Shown in pieces: positions 49,401 through 58,572 of a stretch of DNA of 64,000 bases; positions within the stretch are counted from its first letter, which is position 1; the number at the start of each line of letters is the position of its first letter. A program made the translations under genes and the position numbers. Source of the stretch: Variovorax sp. N23 (GTDB taxonomy: Bacteria > Pseudomonadota > Gammaproteobacteria > Burkholderiales > Burkholderiaceae_C); NCBI RefSeq assembly GCF_025486315.1, contig NZ_JAOOPY010000010.1:62001-126000 (forward strand), read 5' to 3'. Under the pieces are notes generated by a model, which was not told where the DNA came from, did no database searches, and worked only from the letters and a program-made list of their open reading frames with translations.

Positions 49401-49874
49401 TCAGTTGTCGGTGGGGGCGGGCGCCGGCGCCGAAGCGCCCGCCGCCCGGCTCGCGTCAAGGTGGGCGCGCGCGCGCTCGGCCAGCGCCATCTCGCCCGGC
49501 GTGGCCGGTGTGAAGCTGTCGACCGGCAGCGGCTGGCCGTGCGAATCGACCGAGACGAAGACGATCAGGCATTCGGTCGTCTTGTGCATGCCGCCGCCCT
49601 TCATGTCGCCGCTGCGCACTTCGACCGAGATATTCATGCTGGTGCGGCCGGTGTAGACCAGGCGCGCTTCCACTTCCACCAGGTCGCCGATCATGATCGG
49701 CCGGTGGAAGCGGATGCTGCCGATGAACACCGTCACGCAGTAGCGCTTGGACCAGCTCGTGGCGCAGGCATAGCCCGCTTCGTCGATCCACTTCATGACG
49801 GTGCCGCCATGGACCTTGCCGCCGAAGTTGACGGTGCTGGGTTCGGCCAGGAAGCGCAGGGTGATGGAAGACAT
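49401..49874 (-). CDS. Acyl-CoA thioesterase (hotdog fold)
   Basis: A 157-residue single hotdog-domain enzyme of the acyl-CoA hydrolase family. Core motifs are VHGGTVMKWIDEAGYACATS and FHRPIMIGDLVEVEARLVY, followed by MHKTTECLIVFVSVD. A short Ala/Pro-rich C-terminal tail follows. Likely hydrolyses acyl-CoA esters; chain preference unknown. No operon partner is clear. Confidence 0.87.
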   Translation of the reverse strand: MSSITLRFLAEPSTVNFGGKVHGGTVMKWIDEAGYACATSWSKRYCVTVFIGSIRFHRPIMIGDLVEVEARLVYTGRTSMNISVEVRSGDMKGGGMHKTTECLIVFVSVDSHGQPLPVDSFTPATPGEMALAERARAHLDASRAAGASAPAPAPTDN

Positions 49875-49951
49875 GGCGGATTTTCGTGGGGGCGGTGGGA
49901 GCGGATTATGTGCGGGCGCAGCATCCCGCGCTCGCGGCTGTCCGGTCCGGG

Positions 49952-50848
49952 TCAGCCGCCCCCGAAGAGCTGCGCCACCGTGCGCCGCAGCCATGCATTG
50001 CCCGCCTCGGCGTGGAAGCGCTCGTGCCAGTGCTGCTTGACGGCGTAGGCGGGCAGGGCGAAGGGCAGTTCCATCAGGCGCACCGGTTCCTGCGTCGACA
50101 GCACCTCGCCGAGCACGCGCGGCACGGTGACGATCAGCTCGGTGTGCGCCACGATGCGCGCGACGCTCAGAAAGCTCGACAGCCGCGCCACCACATGGCG
50201 CTGCACGTCCAGCCGTGCGAGCGTCTTGTCGACGATCGCGTGGCCGGTGCCCGACGACGAGATCACCGCGTGCGCCTCGGCCTCGAAGCGCTTCTTCGTC
50301 AGGCGCGCGCCGATGCGCGGGTGGCTCTGCGCGACCAGGCAGACGAAGTTCTGCATGAACAGCGTCTGCTGGTAGAAGCCGGCGTCGAGCTGCGGCATGA
50401 AGCCCACCGCCAGGTCGACCTCGCCGTTCTCCAGCCGCCGGCCGCTCTCGGTCGAGACGATCTCCGTCTCCAGCTGCACGCCCGGCGCCACGCGGCGCAG
50501 GTGGTCGAGCAGGCCCGGCAGCAGCACGACCTCGCTGATGTCCGTCATGCAGATGCGGAAGCTGCGCTGTGCGCGCGCGGGGTCGAAGGCCGCATGGCTG
50601 CCGCGCGCGGCTTCCAGTTGCGACAGCGCCTCGCGCAGGTGCGGGCGGATGCGCTCCGCATGCGGCGTCGGCTGCATGCCGCGCGCGGTGCGCGTGAACA
50701 GGCGATCGTCGAAGTGCGCGCGCAGCTTGTTGAGCATGGTGCTGGCCGCCGCCTGCGCCAGCCCCAGCCGGTCGGCCGCCTTCGACACGCTGCCGGTCTG
50801 GTAGACCGCATCGAACACGGCGATCCAGTCGAGATCGAGCTTGGCCAT
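49952..50848 (-). CDS. LysR family transcriptional regulator
   Basis: The 298-residue protein has an N-terminal HTH (residues about 18-37, SVSKAADRLGLAQAAASTML) and a C-terminal effector domain (SFRICMTDISEVVLLPGLLD). It diverges from the gentisate dioxygenase gene, the usual layout for an activator of a catabolic operon. The ligand is probably gentisate, 3-hydroxybenzoate or a related acid. Confidence 0.9.
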   Translation of the reverse strand: MAKLDLDWIAVFDAVYQTGSVSKAADRLGLAQAAASTMLNKLRAHFDDRLFTRTARGMQPTPHAERIRPHLREALSQLEAARGSHAAFDPARAQRSFRICMTDISEVVLLPGLLDHLRRVAPGVQLETEIVSTESGRRLENGEVDLAVGFMPQLDAGFYQQTLFMQNFVCLVAQSHPRIGARLTKKRFEAEAHAVISSSGTGHAIVDKTLARLDVQRHVVARLSSFLSVARIVAHTELIVTVPRVLGEVLSTQEPVRLMELPFALPAYAVKQHWHERFHAEAGNAWLRRTVAQLFGGG

Positions 50849-50880
50849 GGTGCAACTCCGGAGGTGGCGGGGCCACCATT

Positions 50881-50895
50881 ATCGAAAAAAGCGAT
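50881..50895 (+). promoter_or_regulatory. Candidate LysR box
   Basis: ATCGAAAAAAGCGAT shows the T-N11-A pattern of LysR-type sites inside a palindrome (ATCG...CGAT). It lies 33 bp from the lysR start and 109 bp before the dioxygenase start. A possible -10 element CATAGT lies at 50924-50929 without a good -35, as expected for an activated promoter. Confidence 0.55.
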
Positions 50896-51003
50896 ATCGG
50901 GTATTGGCGGGCGGGCTTGATTCCATAGTGGGGCGCGGCGAACAATGGCGCACCGAGGCCCGACAGATGGCCGTGCTGCCCCATCCCTGCAGGAGACAAG
51001 CCC

Positions 51004-52074
51004 ATGAACACCGCCACCCTGCGCGCCGCGCCGCCACAGGCCGACGAACGCCGCGCCTACTACGAACGCATCCGGCCGCTGCACCTCACCCCCTTGTGGG
51101 AATCGCTCCACGCGCTGGTGCCGCGCGAGCCGCAGACGCCGTGCGTGCCGGCGCTCTGGCGCTACGACGACATCCGGCCGCTGCTGATGGAATCGGCCGA
51201 ACTCATCACCGCCGACGAGGCCGTGCGCCGCGTGCTGGTGCTGGAGAACCCGGCCATCCCCGGCCGCTCGTCCATCACGCAGTCGCTCTACGCGGGGTTG
51301 CAGCTCATCATGCCGGGCGAGGTGGCGCCGTCGCACCGCCATGTGCAGTCGGCGCTGCGCTTCATCGTCGACGGCAAGGGCGCCTACACCACGGTCGGCG
51401 GCGAGCGCACGACGATGCACCCCGGCGACTTCATCATCACGCCCTCGTGGGCCTGGCACGACCACGGCAACGAGGGCATCGAAGGTGTCAGCGAGCCGGT
51501 GGTGTGGCTTGACGGCCTCGACATCCCGATGGTGCGCTTCTTCGACGCCGGCTTCGCCGAGAACGCCGAGGCCAAGGTGCAGCACGTCGCGCGGCCCGAA
51601 GGCCACAGCCTGGCGCGCTTCGGCCACAACATGGTGCCGGTGCGGCACGACCATACGTCGGCCACCTCGCCGATCTTCAATTACCCCTACGTGCGCAGCC
51701 GCGAGTCCCTGGCGCAGCTGCAGATGCAGGAAGCGCCCGACGCCTGGCTGGGCCACAAGCTGCGCTACATCAACCCGCTGACCGGCGGCTCGCCGATGCC
51801 GACCATCGGGACGAACCTGCAGCTCCTGCCGCGCGGCTTCGCGGGCAAGACGCACCGCATGACCGATGGCGCGGTCTACAGCGTGGTCGAAGGCCGCGGC
51901 CATGCCGACATCGGCGGCCAGCGCTTCGACTTCGGCCCGCGCGACACCTTCGTCGTGCCCTCGTGGGCGCCGTTGAAGCTGGTGGCGTCCGACGACGTGG
52001 TGCTGTTCAGCTTTTCCGACCGCCCCGTGCAGCAGGCCATGGGCGTGCTGCGCGAAGCCTTCCTCGAAGACTGA
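51004..52074 (+). CDS. gtdA: Gentisate 1,2-dioxygenase
   Basis: Cleaves gentisate to maleylpyruvate using Fe(II). The 356-residue protein is a bicupin: N-terminal cupin with [20 protein letters not shown] and [11 protein letters not shown] (iron-ligand histidines), and a C-terminal cupin with [20 protein letters not shown]. It starts the catabolic operon opposite lysR. The fumarylpyruvate hydrolase and 3-hydroxybenzoate hydroxylase genes follow, confirming the pathway. Confidence 0.94.
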   Translation: MNTATLRAAPPQADERRAYYERIRPLHLTPLWESLHALVPREPQTPCVPALWRYDDIRPLLMESAELITADEAVRRVLVLENPAIPGRSSITQSLYAGLQLIMPGEVAPSHRHVQSALRFIVDGKGAYTTVGGERTTMHPGDFIITPSWAWHDHGNEGIEGVSEPVVWLDGLDIPMVRFFDAGFAENAEAKVQHVARPEGHSLARFGHNMVPVRHDHTSATSPIFNYPYVRSRESLAQLQMQEAPDAWLGHKLRYINPLTGGSPMPTIGTNLQLLPRGFAGKTHRMTDGAVYSVVEGRGHADIGGQRFDFGPRDTFVVPSWAPLKLVASDDVVLFSFSDRPVQQAMGVLREAFLED

Positions 52075-52140
52075 GCCCGCACGGCTCGGCCTCTGCTTTT
52101 CATTCCGACCATTTCGCCGCCGCGAGCGGCAGGAGCACCC

Positions 52141-52845
52141 ATGTCCTTCGTCGTCACCCCGCCCGCCGTCGTCGGCCTGCCCATCGTCGGCAGCGACGAT
52201 CTTTTTCCCGTGCGCCGCGTCTACTGTGTCGGCCGCAACTACGCAGCGCATGCCCGCGAGATGGGCTTCGACCCGGAGCGCGAGCCGCCCTTCTTCTTCT
52301 GCAAGCCCAACGACGATGCGTCGGTGGTGCCGGTGGCCGAAGGCGCGACGGCCACGCTGCCCTACCCGCCGCTGACGAAGAACTACCACTACGAGGCCGA
52401 GCTGGTCGTCGCCATCGGCCAGGGCGGCCGCGACATCGCGCAGGCCGATGCCGCCGCGCACATCTTCGGCTATGCGGTGGGCCTGGACATGACGCGGCGC
52501 GACCTGCAGATCGCCGCTCGCGAGAAGGGCCGGCCGTGGGAAGTGGGCAAGGCCTTCGACTTCTCCGCGCCCATCGCGCCGATCGTGCGCCGCGCCGATG
52601 CGGCCGGCGTCGACAGCGCGGGCATCGTGCTCGAGGTCGACGGCACGGTGCGCCAGCAGGCCACCATCGCCCACCTGATCTGGTCGGTCGACGAGGTCAT
52701 CGCGAACCTCTCGACGCTCTTCACGCTGCAGCCGGGCGACCTGATCTTCACCGGCACGCCCGAGGGCGTGGGCGCGGTGCAGCGCGGCCAGGCCATGGTG
52801 GTGCGCATCGACGGGCTGCCGTCGCTGTCGGTCCGCATCGAATGA
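52141..52845 (+). CDS. nagK: Fumarylpyruvate hydrolase (FAH family)
   Basis: A 234-residue FAH-fold hydrolase that should split fumarylpyruvate (or maleylpyruvate) into fumarate (or maleate) and pyruvate. Motifs: VGRNYAAHAREMG, YEAELVVAIGQGGRD, GYAVGLDMTRRDLQ, WEVGKAFDFSAP and DLIFTGTPEGVGAVQRG. It sits between the dioxygenase and hydroxylase genes. A maleylpyruvate isomerase gene (nagL type) is absent here. Confidence 0.9.
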   Translation: MSFVVTPPAVVGLPIVGSDDLFPVRRVYCVGRNYAAHAREMGFDPEREPPFFFCKPNDDASVVPVAEGATATLPYPPLTKNYHYEAELVVAIGQGGRDIAQADAAAHIFGYAVGLDMTRRDLQIAAREKGRPWEVGKAFDFSAPIAPIVRRADAAGVDSAGIVLEVDGTVRQQATIAHLIWSVDEVIANLSTLFTLQPGDLIFTGTPEGVGAVQRGQAMVVRIDGLPSLSVRIE

Positions 52846-52870
52846 CCGGCCCGGTTCCAGGAGCGCCACG

Positions 52871-54142
52871 ATGAATGCATCCCCCATGAACAACGACACG
52901 CCCCGCGTCCTGCTGATCGGCGGCGGCATCGGCGGCATGGCCGCGGCCCTGTCGCTGGCACGGCTCGGCCTCTCGGTCGAGCTGCTGGAGCAGAGCAGCC
53001 ACATCGGCGAGATCGGTGCCGGCCTGCAGCTCGGCCCCAACGCCTTCGCCGCGCTCGATGCGCTGGGCGTGGGCGAGGCCGTGCGCAGCGGCTCGGTCTT
53101 CACCGACCGGCTGGTGATGATGGACGCCGTCGACTGCGGCGAGATCGCCTCGGTGCCGGTGGGCGAAGCCTTCCGCGCGCGCTTTCGCAACCCGTACGCG
53201 GTGAGCCACCGCGCCGACCTGCACGGCGCGCTGTTCGACGCGGTGCAGCGGCAGCCACTGATCCGCGTGCACACCGGCGCGCAGGTCGACGTGCTCGAAC
53301 TCGGCGGTGCGCGCGTGCAGGCGCACACGCGCGACGGGCGGCACTTCGGCGCTGACGCGGTGGTCGGCTGCGACGGCGTGAAGTCGATCGTGCGCGCGCA
53401 GCTCATCGGCGATGCGCCGCGCGTGTCCGGCCACGTGGTGTACCGCGCGGTGGTGCCGGCCGAGGACATGCCGGCCGACCTGCGCTGGAACGCGCCGGTG
53501 GTGTGGGCCGGCCCCAACTGCCACCTGGTGCACTACCCGCTGCGCCATGGCGAGCTGTACAACCTGGTCGTGACCTTCCACAGCCGCGACCAGGAAGTGT
53601 GGGGCGTGAGCGAGGGCAGCCAGGCCGAGGTGCTGTCGTACTTCGACGGCGTGCATGCGCGCCCGCGCCAGCTGCTCGACCGGCCGAGCAGCTGGCGCCG
53701 CTGGAGCACCGCCGACCGCGACCCGGTCGCGAACTGGAGCGAGGGGAACGCGACGCTGCTGGGCGACGCCGCGCATCCCATGATGCAGTACCTCGCGCAG
53801 GGCGCCTGCATGGCGCTGGAAGACGCGGTGACGCTCGGCGCCGCGGTGCGGGCCTGCCGCAGGGAAGACGGCCGTTTCGACCTGCCCGCCGCCTTTCGGC
53901 TCTATGCCTCGGCCCGCGTGCCGCGCACCGCGCGCGTCGTGCTGTCGGTGCGCGAGATGGGCCGGCTCTACCACGCGAAGGGTGTCGAGCGCCTGGTGCG
54001 CAACAGCCTGTGGGTCGGCCGCACGCCCGAGCGTTTCTACGACGCGGTCGAGTGGCTCTACGCCTGGCGGCCGGAGCGCTGCCTCGACGATGCGGACCCG
54101 GCCCTGCGGCCGTCGGCACGCGACTTGCACGCGGCGCACTGA
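52871..54142 (+). CDS. mhbM: 3-Hydroxybenzoate 6-monooxygenase
   Basis: FAD enzyme that converts 3-hydroxybenzoate to gentisate with NADH and O2. The 423-residue protein has the dinucleotide motif LIGGGIGGMAAALSLARLG, the DG motif VVGCDGVKSIVRAQL and the FAD GD motif LLGDAAHPMMQYLAQGACMA. The context with gentisate dioxygenase distinguishes it from salicylate hydroxylases, which it resembles. Co-transcribed with the upstream genes (25-bp gap). Confidence 0.88.
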   Translation: MNASPMNNDTPRVLLIGGGIGGMAAALSLARLGLSVELLEQSSHIGEIGAGLQLGPNAFAALDALGVGEAVRSGSVFTDRLVMMDAVDCGEIASVPVGEAFRARFRNPYAVSHRADLHGALFDAVQRQPLIRVHTGAQVDVLELGGARVQAHTRDGRHFGADAVVGCDGVKSIVRAQLIGDAPRVSGHVVYRAVVPAEDMPADLRWNAPVVWAGPNCHLVHYPLRHGELYNLVVTFHSRDQEVWGVSEGSQAEVLSYFDGVHARPRQLLDRPSSWRRWSTADRDPVANWSEGNATLLGDAAHPMMQYLAQGACMALEDAVTLGAAVRACRREDGRFDLPAAFRLYASARVPRTARVVLSVREMGRLYHAKGVERLVRNSLWVGRTPERFYDAVEWLYAWRPERCLDDADPALRPSARDLHAAH

Positions 54143-54244
54143 CCATTCGGGCGCCTCGCGCCGATGTCCGGACACACGGGCACGGCATGATCGCGCCCTG
54201 CGGCCATCACGACAAAACCAATACCAACCACCCGGAGACAAACC

Positions 54245-55237
54245 ATGCCATCGATCCCCCGACTGTTCGCCGCAGCCGCCACGGCCACCGCCCTGCTGGC
54301 GGGTGCCGGCGCGCACGCGCAGCCCGCCGCCGCCGACTTCCCCAGCAAGCCGGTGACGCTGGTCACGCCCTTCGCCGCGGGCAGCGGCCCCGACGCGGTG
54401 CTGCGCCTGGTCTCGGACAAGCTGTCGCGCCTGTGGAACCAGCGCGTGGTGATCGACAACAAGCCCGGCGGCGGCGGCTTCATCGCCATCGAGCAGGCGC
54501 GCCGCGCGGCGCCCGACGGCTACACCCTGCTGCAGCTCGACAGCGAGCACATCGCCGCGCTGCCGCACCTGTACAAGTCGCGCCACTTCGTGACGCTGCA
54601 GCACTTCGACCCGGTGGCCTCGCTGTTCCGAACGCCCTTCTTCGTGGCCGTGGGCGCCGACTCCAAGTACAAGACCATGAGCGACCTGATCGCCGATGCC
54701 AAGGCGCATCCGGGCCAGATCAGCTACGGCTCCTGGGGCGTGGGCAGCCCGGGCCACCTCGGCGGGCAGCAGCTCGACGCGCTGACCGGCACGCGCATGC
54801 AGCACGTGCCCTACCGCGAGGTGTCGCAGCTGTTCGCCAACGTGGGCACGGGCGAGGTGCCGTGGAGCTTCGCGAGCATTCCGTCGAGCCAGGGCATCTA
54901 CAAGGCCGGCAAGCTGCGCTACATCGCGGTCGCGGCGGCCAAGCGCGTTCCGCAGATGCCCGACGTGCCCACCATGGCCGAGGCCGGTGGGCCGCCCTCG
55001 CTCGAAGTGAATTCCTTCGTCTCACTGCTCGCGCCGAAGGGCGTGCCGGCCGCCATCAAGGCGAAAATCAACGCCGATGTCGCGAAGGTCATCGCCGATC
55101 CGGAGATCCGTGCGCGCTTCGACACCTTTGCCTTCGAGCCCCTGGCCTGGTCGCCGGAAGAGATCGAACGCCAAGCCGAAGCGAAGTCGAAGGTCTACGG
55201 CGAACTGGTGCGCATCGGCAACATCAGCCTCGAATAG
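54245..55237 (+). CDS. Bug-type solute receptor
   Basis: A 330-residue TctC/Bug family periplasmic receptor: signal peptide ending AHAQ, then PSKPVTLVTPFAAGSGPDAV, WNQRVVIDNKPGGGGFIAIE and AAPDGYTLLQLDS. It belongs to the gentisate operon and probably binds an aromatic acid or related carboxylate. It shares only moderate similarity with the next Bug protein, so the pair likely has different ligands. Confidence 0.88.
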   Translation: MPSIPRLFAAAATATALLAGAGAHAQPAAADFPSKPVTLVTPFAAGSGPDAVLRLVSDKLSRLWNQRVVIDNKPGGGGFIAIEQARRAAPDGYTLLQLDSEHIAALPHLYKSRHFVTLQHFDPVASLFRTPFFVAVGADSKYKTMSDLIADAKAHPGQISYGSWGVGSPGHLGGQQLDALTGTRMQHVPYREVSQLFANVGTGEVPWSFASIPSSQGIYKAGKLRYIAVAAAKRVPQMPDVPTMAEAGGPPSLEVNSFVSLLAPKGVPAAIKAKINADVAKVIADPEIRARFDTFAFEPLAWSPEEIERQAEAKSKVYGELVRIGNISLE

Positions 55238-55263
55238 TCGTCCATTTGAAGAAAGTGAATTCC

Positions 55264-56229
55264 ATGCGTCGCTCCCTTCTCGTTCTCGCCCTGGGCGCCG
55301 CCACGGCACTGCCCCTGGCCGCGTCGGCACAGGGTGCCGCATGGCCCACCAAGCCGATCCGCCTGCTGGTCGGCTTCCCCGGCGGGTCGACGCCCGACAT
55401 CGCGGCGCGCGCCATCGCCGAGCCGCTGTCGCGCGCATTGGGCCAGCCGGTGGTGGTGGACAACCGGGCCGGCGCATCGGGCAACATCGCGGCCGACCTC
55501 GTGGCCAAGGCGAGCGACGACCACACGATCGGGATCGTCATCAACGGCAACCTCACCTCGTCGAAGATGCTGTACCCGAAGCTGCCCTACGACCCGGCCA
55601 AGGACTTCGCCTACCTCTCGCTCATCGCCACGGCGCCGCTCGTGCTGGTCGCGCAGAACAGCCTGCCCAGCGGCACCGCCTTCTTCGATGCCGCGCGCAA
55701 GGCGGGCGACACCTGGAGCTACGGCTCGGTCGGCGTGGGCTCGGTCGGCCACCTCGGCACCGAGCTGCTCAAGAGCAAGGTGCCCGGCATGAAGGCCGTG
55801 CACGTGCCCTACCAGGGCAACCCGCAGGTCGTGACCGACCTGATCGGCAACCAGATCCAGTTCGCCCTCATCCCGCCGGGCATCGCGCTGCCGCAGATCC
55901 GTGCGGGCAAGCTCAAGGCCATCGGCCTGACCAGCGGCCGCAGCCTGCTGGCCCCCGAGATTCCGCCGCTGGCCGATGCCGGCGTGAAGGACCTCGCCCT
56001 CGAGGTGTGGGTCGCGCTGCTCGGCCCGGCGAAGCTCTCGACGGTCGCGCAGGCGCGCATCACGAAGGAACTGGCGGTGATCATGAAGGCGCCGGAGGTG
56101 CGCCAGAAGCTCTTCGAGCAGGGCTGGCAGGCGGTCGGCACCTCGCCCGAGGGCATGCAGCTGCGCGTGAAGGAAGAGGCGGCCATCATGAGCCGCATCA
56201 TCCAGTCGCAAGGCATCAAGCTGCAATGA
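55264..56229 (+). CDS. Bug-type solute receptor
   Basis: A 321-residue TctC/Bug family receptor with signal peptide (ending ASAQ) and family segments WPTKPIRLLVGFPGGSTPD, GQPVVVDNRAGASGNIAAD and VPYQGNPQVVTDLIGNQIQF. It starts 26 bp after the preceding Bug gene, and its TGA overlaps the next ATG, coupling it to the flavoprotein. No membrane components of a TTT transporter are nearby. Confidence 0.88.
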   Translation: MRRSLLVLALGAATALPLAASAQGAAWPTKPIRLLVGFPGGSTPDIAARAIAEPLSRALGQPVVVDNRAGASGNIAADLVAKASDDHTIGIVINGNLTSSKMLYPKLPYDPAKDFAYLSLIATAPLVLVAQNSLPSGTAFFDAARKAGDTWSYGSVGVGSVGHLGTELLKSKVPGMKAVHVPYQGNPQVVTDLIGNQIQFALIPPGIALPQIRAGKLKAIGLTSGRSLLAPEIPPLADAGVKDLALEVWVALLGPAKLSTVAQARITKELAVIMKAPEVRQKLFEQGWQAVGTSPEGMQLRVKEEAAIMSRIIQSQGIKLQ

Positions 56230-57575
56230 GCGCCGCACCGATGCAGGAGCCGGCGCGCGAACTGCCGGTGTACGGCGACTACGACGTCGTGGTGGTCGGC
56301 GGCGGGCCGGCCGGCCTGGCCGCGGCGGTGAGCGCCGCACGCCACGGCGCGCGCACGCTGCTGGTCGAGCGCTACGGCTTCCTCGGCGGCATGGGCACCG
56401 CCGGCGGCGTGACCAACTTTGCCGGCCTGTACGGCAAGCGCCTCGGCGAGATGACACAGTTGGTGCACGGCGTGGCCGACGACCTGCTCGCGCGCATGGA
56501 CGCCATGGGCGGCCTGAACAAACCGCAGGACGGCATGCAGGGCCGCATCCGCGTGCGCTCCTACGACACCTCGGTCTACAAGTGCGCGGCCGACCAGCTG
56601 CTGCTCGATGCGGGCGTCGAGCTGCTGTTCCATGCCTACGCTGCTGCCGTGCTGATGGACGGCGCGCGCATCGCCGCGCTGGTGGTCGAGACCAAGTCCG
56701 GCCGCCAGGCGATCCGCGCCAACGCCTTCGTCGACGGCAGCGGCGACGCCGACGTGGCCGCCTTCGCCGGCGTGCCCTTCGAGGTGGGCGACGGCCACGG
56801 AAGCGGCCTGTTCCCGACCACGATGTTCCGCATCGGCCAGGTCGACGCGCCGCGCGCGCTGGCCGCGGTGGGCGAGTTCAAGGCCATCAACGACGTGATG
56901 AACGCGGTGCGCGAGCGCAGCCCCGACGCCTACCGCTTCCCGCGCGACGGCGCCATCCTGCGGCCCAACATCGACCCGCGCGAATGGCGCGCCAACGTCA
57001 CGCAGATCCGCAATGCGCAGGGCACCGCGATGAACGGCGTCGACGCACGCGAGCTGAGCGACGGCGAACTCGAGGGCCGCCGCCAGATCGCCGAGTACTT
57101 CCGCTTCCTGCGGGCCGAGGTGCCCGGCTTCGAGCAGTCGGCCATCGTCGAGATCGCGCCGCAGGTGGGCCTGCGCGAGACGCGCCGCATCGAGGGCGTC
57201 TATGCGCTGACCGGCGAGGACATCCTCTCGTCGGCGAAATTCGACGACGTGATCGGCCTCAACGGCTGGCCGATGGAGATGCACGCCGACGGCCGCATCC
57301 AGTGGGCCTTTCCGCGCGACGATGCCAACACCTACAACCACCTGCCCTGGCGCATGCTGGTGCCCAGGACGGTCGACAACCTGCTGGTGGCCGGCCGCTG
57401 CGCCGCCATGACGCACGAGGGCCAGTCGGCCGCGCGCGCGAGCGGCGGCTGCTTCGTGATGGGGCAGGCCGCGGGCACGGCCGCGGCGGCGCTGGGGGCT
57501 GGCCGCTTCGCGGACATCGACACCGTGGCATTGCAGAAGACGTTGGCGGCGGACGGCGCCGACCTCGATCGCTGA
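56226..57575 (+). CDS. FAD-dependent oxidoreductase of unknown substrate
   Basis: A 449-residue flavoprotein of the FAD_oxidored type. The N-terminal FAD motif is VVVVGGGPAGLAAAVSAARH with the ribose-binding end LLVERYGFLGGMGTAGG. The C-terminal FAD region reads DNLLVAGRCAAMTHEGQSAA then FVMGQAAGTAAA. No signal peptide. Coupling to a Bug gene in the gentisate operon suggests it oxidises or reduces the organic acid that Bug captures. Substrate unknown. Confidence 0.83.
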   Translation: MSAAPMQEPARELPVYGDYDVVVVGGGPAGLAAAVSAARHGARTLLVERYGFLGGMGTAGGVTNFAGLYGKRLGEMTQLVHGVADDLLARMDAMGGLNKPQDGMQGRIRVRSYDTSVYKCAADQLLLDAGVELLFHAYAAAVLMDGARIAALVVETKSGRQAIRANAFVDGSGDADVAAFAGVPFEVGDGHGSGLFPTTMFRIGQVDAPRALAAVGEFKAINDVMNAVRERSPDAYRFPRDGAILRPNIDPREWRANVTQIRNAQGTAMNGVDARELSDGELEGRRQIAEYFRFLRAEVPGFEQSAIVEIAPQVGLRETRRIEGVYALTGEDILSSAKFDDVIGLNGWPMEMHADGRIQWAFPRDDANTYNHLPWRMLVPRTVDNLLVAGRCAAMTHEGQSAARASGGCFVMGQAAGTAAAALGAGRFADIDTVALQKTLAADGADLDR

Positions 57576-57590
57576 GCCCGGCGCGGGCCA

Positions 57591-57630
57591 GGCGCCGCTG
57601 CTGCCGACGTCCTGGCGTCAGCGCGGCGCC
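57591..57630 (+). terminator. Large hairpin, possible operon terminator
   Basis: GGCGCCGCTG (57591-57600) pairs with CAGCGCGGCGCC (57619-57630) with a small bulge, enclosing GACG-TCCTGG-CGTC (57606-57619). It lies 15 bp after the flavoprotein stop. No clean T-run follows, so termination may be partial. Confidence 0.4.
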
Positions 57631-57678
57631 GCCGCCTTTGCTATCGTGCAAGGCTCTTCGCCTTCTCCTGCCCGCACG

Positions 57679-58572
57679 ATGACCGAACCCGCCACCGCCG
57701 CCCGTCTCGTCGACGACCTCGTCGACCTCATGCAACTCGAGCCGCTGGGCGACGACCGCTTCCGCGCGCAGAGCGAAGACCTGGGCACGCCTGCCGTGTT
57801 CGGCGGGCAGGTGCTCGGCCAGTCGCTGATGGCCGCCAGCCGCACGGTGGCGCCCGACCGGCCGGTGCATTCGATGCATGCCTACTTCCTGCTGCCGGGC
57901 GAGCACGCGCCGATCGAATACACCGTCGACCGGGTGCGCGACGGCCGCAGCTTCACCACACGCCACGTGGTGGCGCGCCAGGGCGACCGCATCATCTTCG
58001 AGATGTCGGCCTCGTTCCAGACGGTGGACCCGGGCGTCGAGCACCAGCTGCCGATGCCCGCCGTGCCCGGCCCCGAGGGGCTCAAGAGCGACCTGCAGCG
58101 GCGCATCGACCTCGGCGACCGCCTGCCCGAGCGCGCACGCATCAAGGGCGTGCAGCCGCACGGCATCGAGTTCCGCGCCGTCGAGGCCGACGACCTGCTG
58201 GCGCCGGCGCGGCGCGCGGCCACGCGCTCGATCTGGATGCGTACGGTCGCGCCGCTGCCGGACGACCCGCTCATCCACCGCGCGCTGCTGGCCTACGCGT
58301 CCGACCACGGCCTGCTCGGCGCGGCCCTGCTGCCGCATGGCCTGAGCTACATGCAGCCCGGCGTGCGCATGGCGAGCCTCGACCACGCGATGTGGTTCCA
58401 CCGCGATTTCCGCCTGGACGACTGGCTGCTCTACCAGCTCGACTCGCCCAGCGCCAGCGGCGCGCGCGGGCTCGCGCGCGGCAGCGTCTACACGCGCGAC
58501 GGACAACTCGTCGCATCGACCGCGCAGGAAGGCATGGTGCGCGCCCGCAACCCAGACCCAAGGACGTCATGA
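57679..58572 (+). CDS. tesB: Acyl-CoA thioesterase II (TesB type)
   Basis: A 297-residue double-hotdog thioesterase. The first hotdog has FGGQVLGQSLMAASRTV and HSMHAYFLLPGEHAPIEY; the second has ASLDHAMWFHRDFRLDDW (the catalytic aspartate region) and SVYTRDGQLVASTAQEGMVR. Length and motifs match TesB, which hydrolyses medium- and long-chain acyl-CoA. Its stop overlaps the ATG of the next gene. Confidence 0.94.
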   Translation: MTEPATAARLVDDLVDLMQLEPLGDDRFRAQSEDLGTPAVFGGQVLGQSLMAASRTVAPDRPVHSMHAYFLLPGEHAPIEYTVDRVRDGRSFTTRHVVARQGDRIIFEMSASFQTVDPGVEHQLPMPAVPGPEGLKSDLQRRIDLGDRLPERARIKGVQPHGIEFRAVEADDLLAPARRAATRSIWMRTVAPLPDDPLIHRALLAYASDHGLLGAALLPHGLSYMQPGVRMASLDHAMWFHRDFRLDDWLLYQLDSPSASGARGLARGSVYTRDGQLVASTAQEGMVRARNPDPRTS

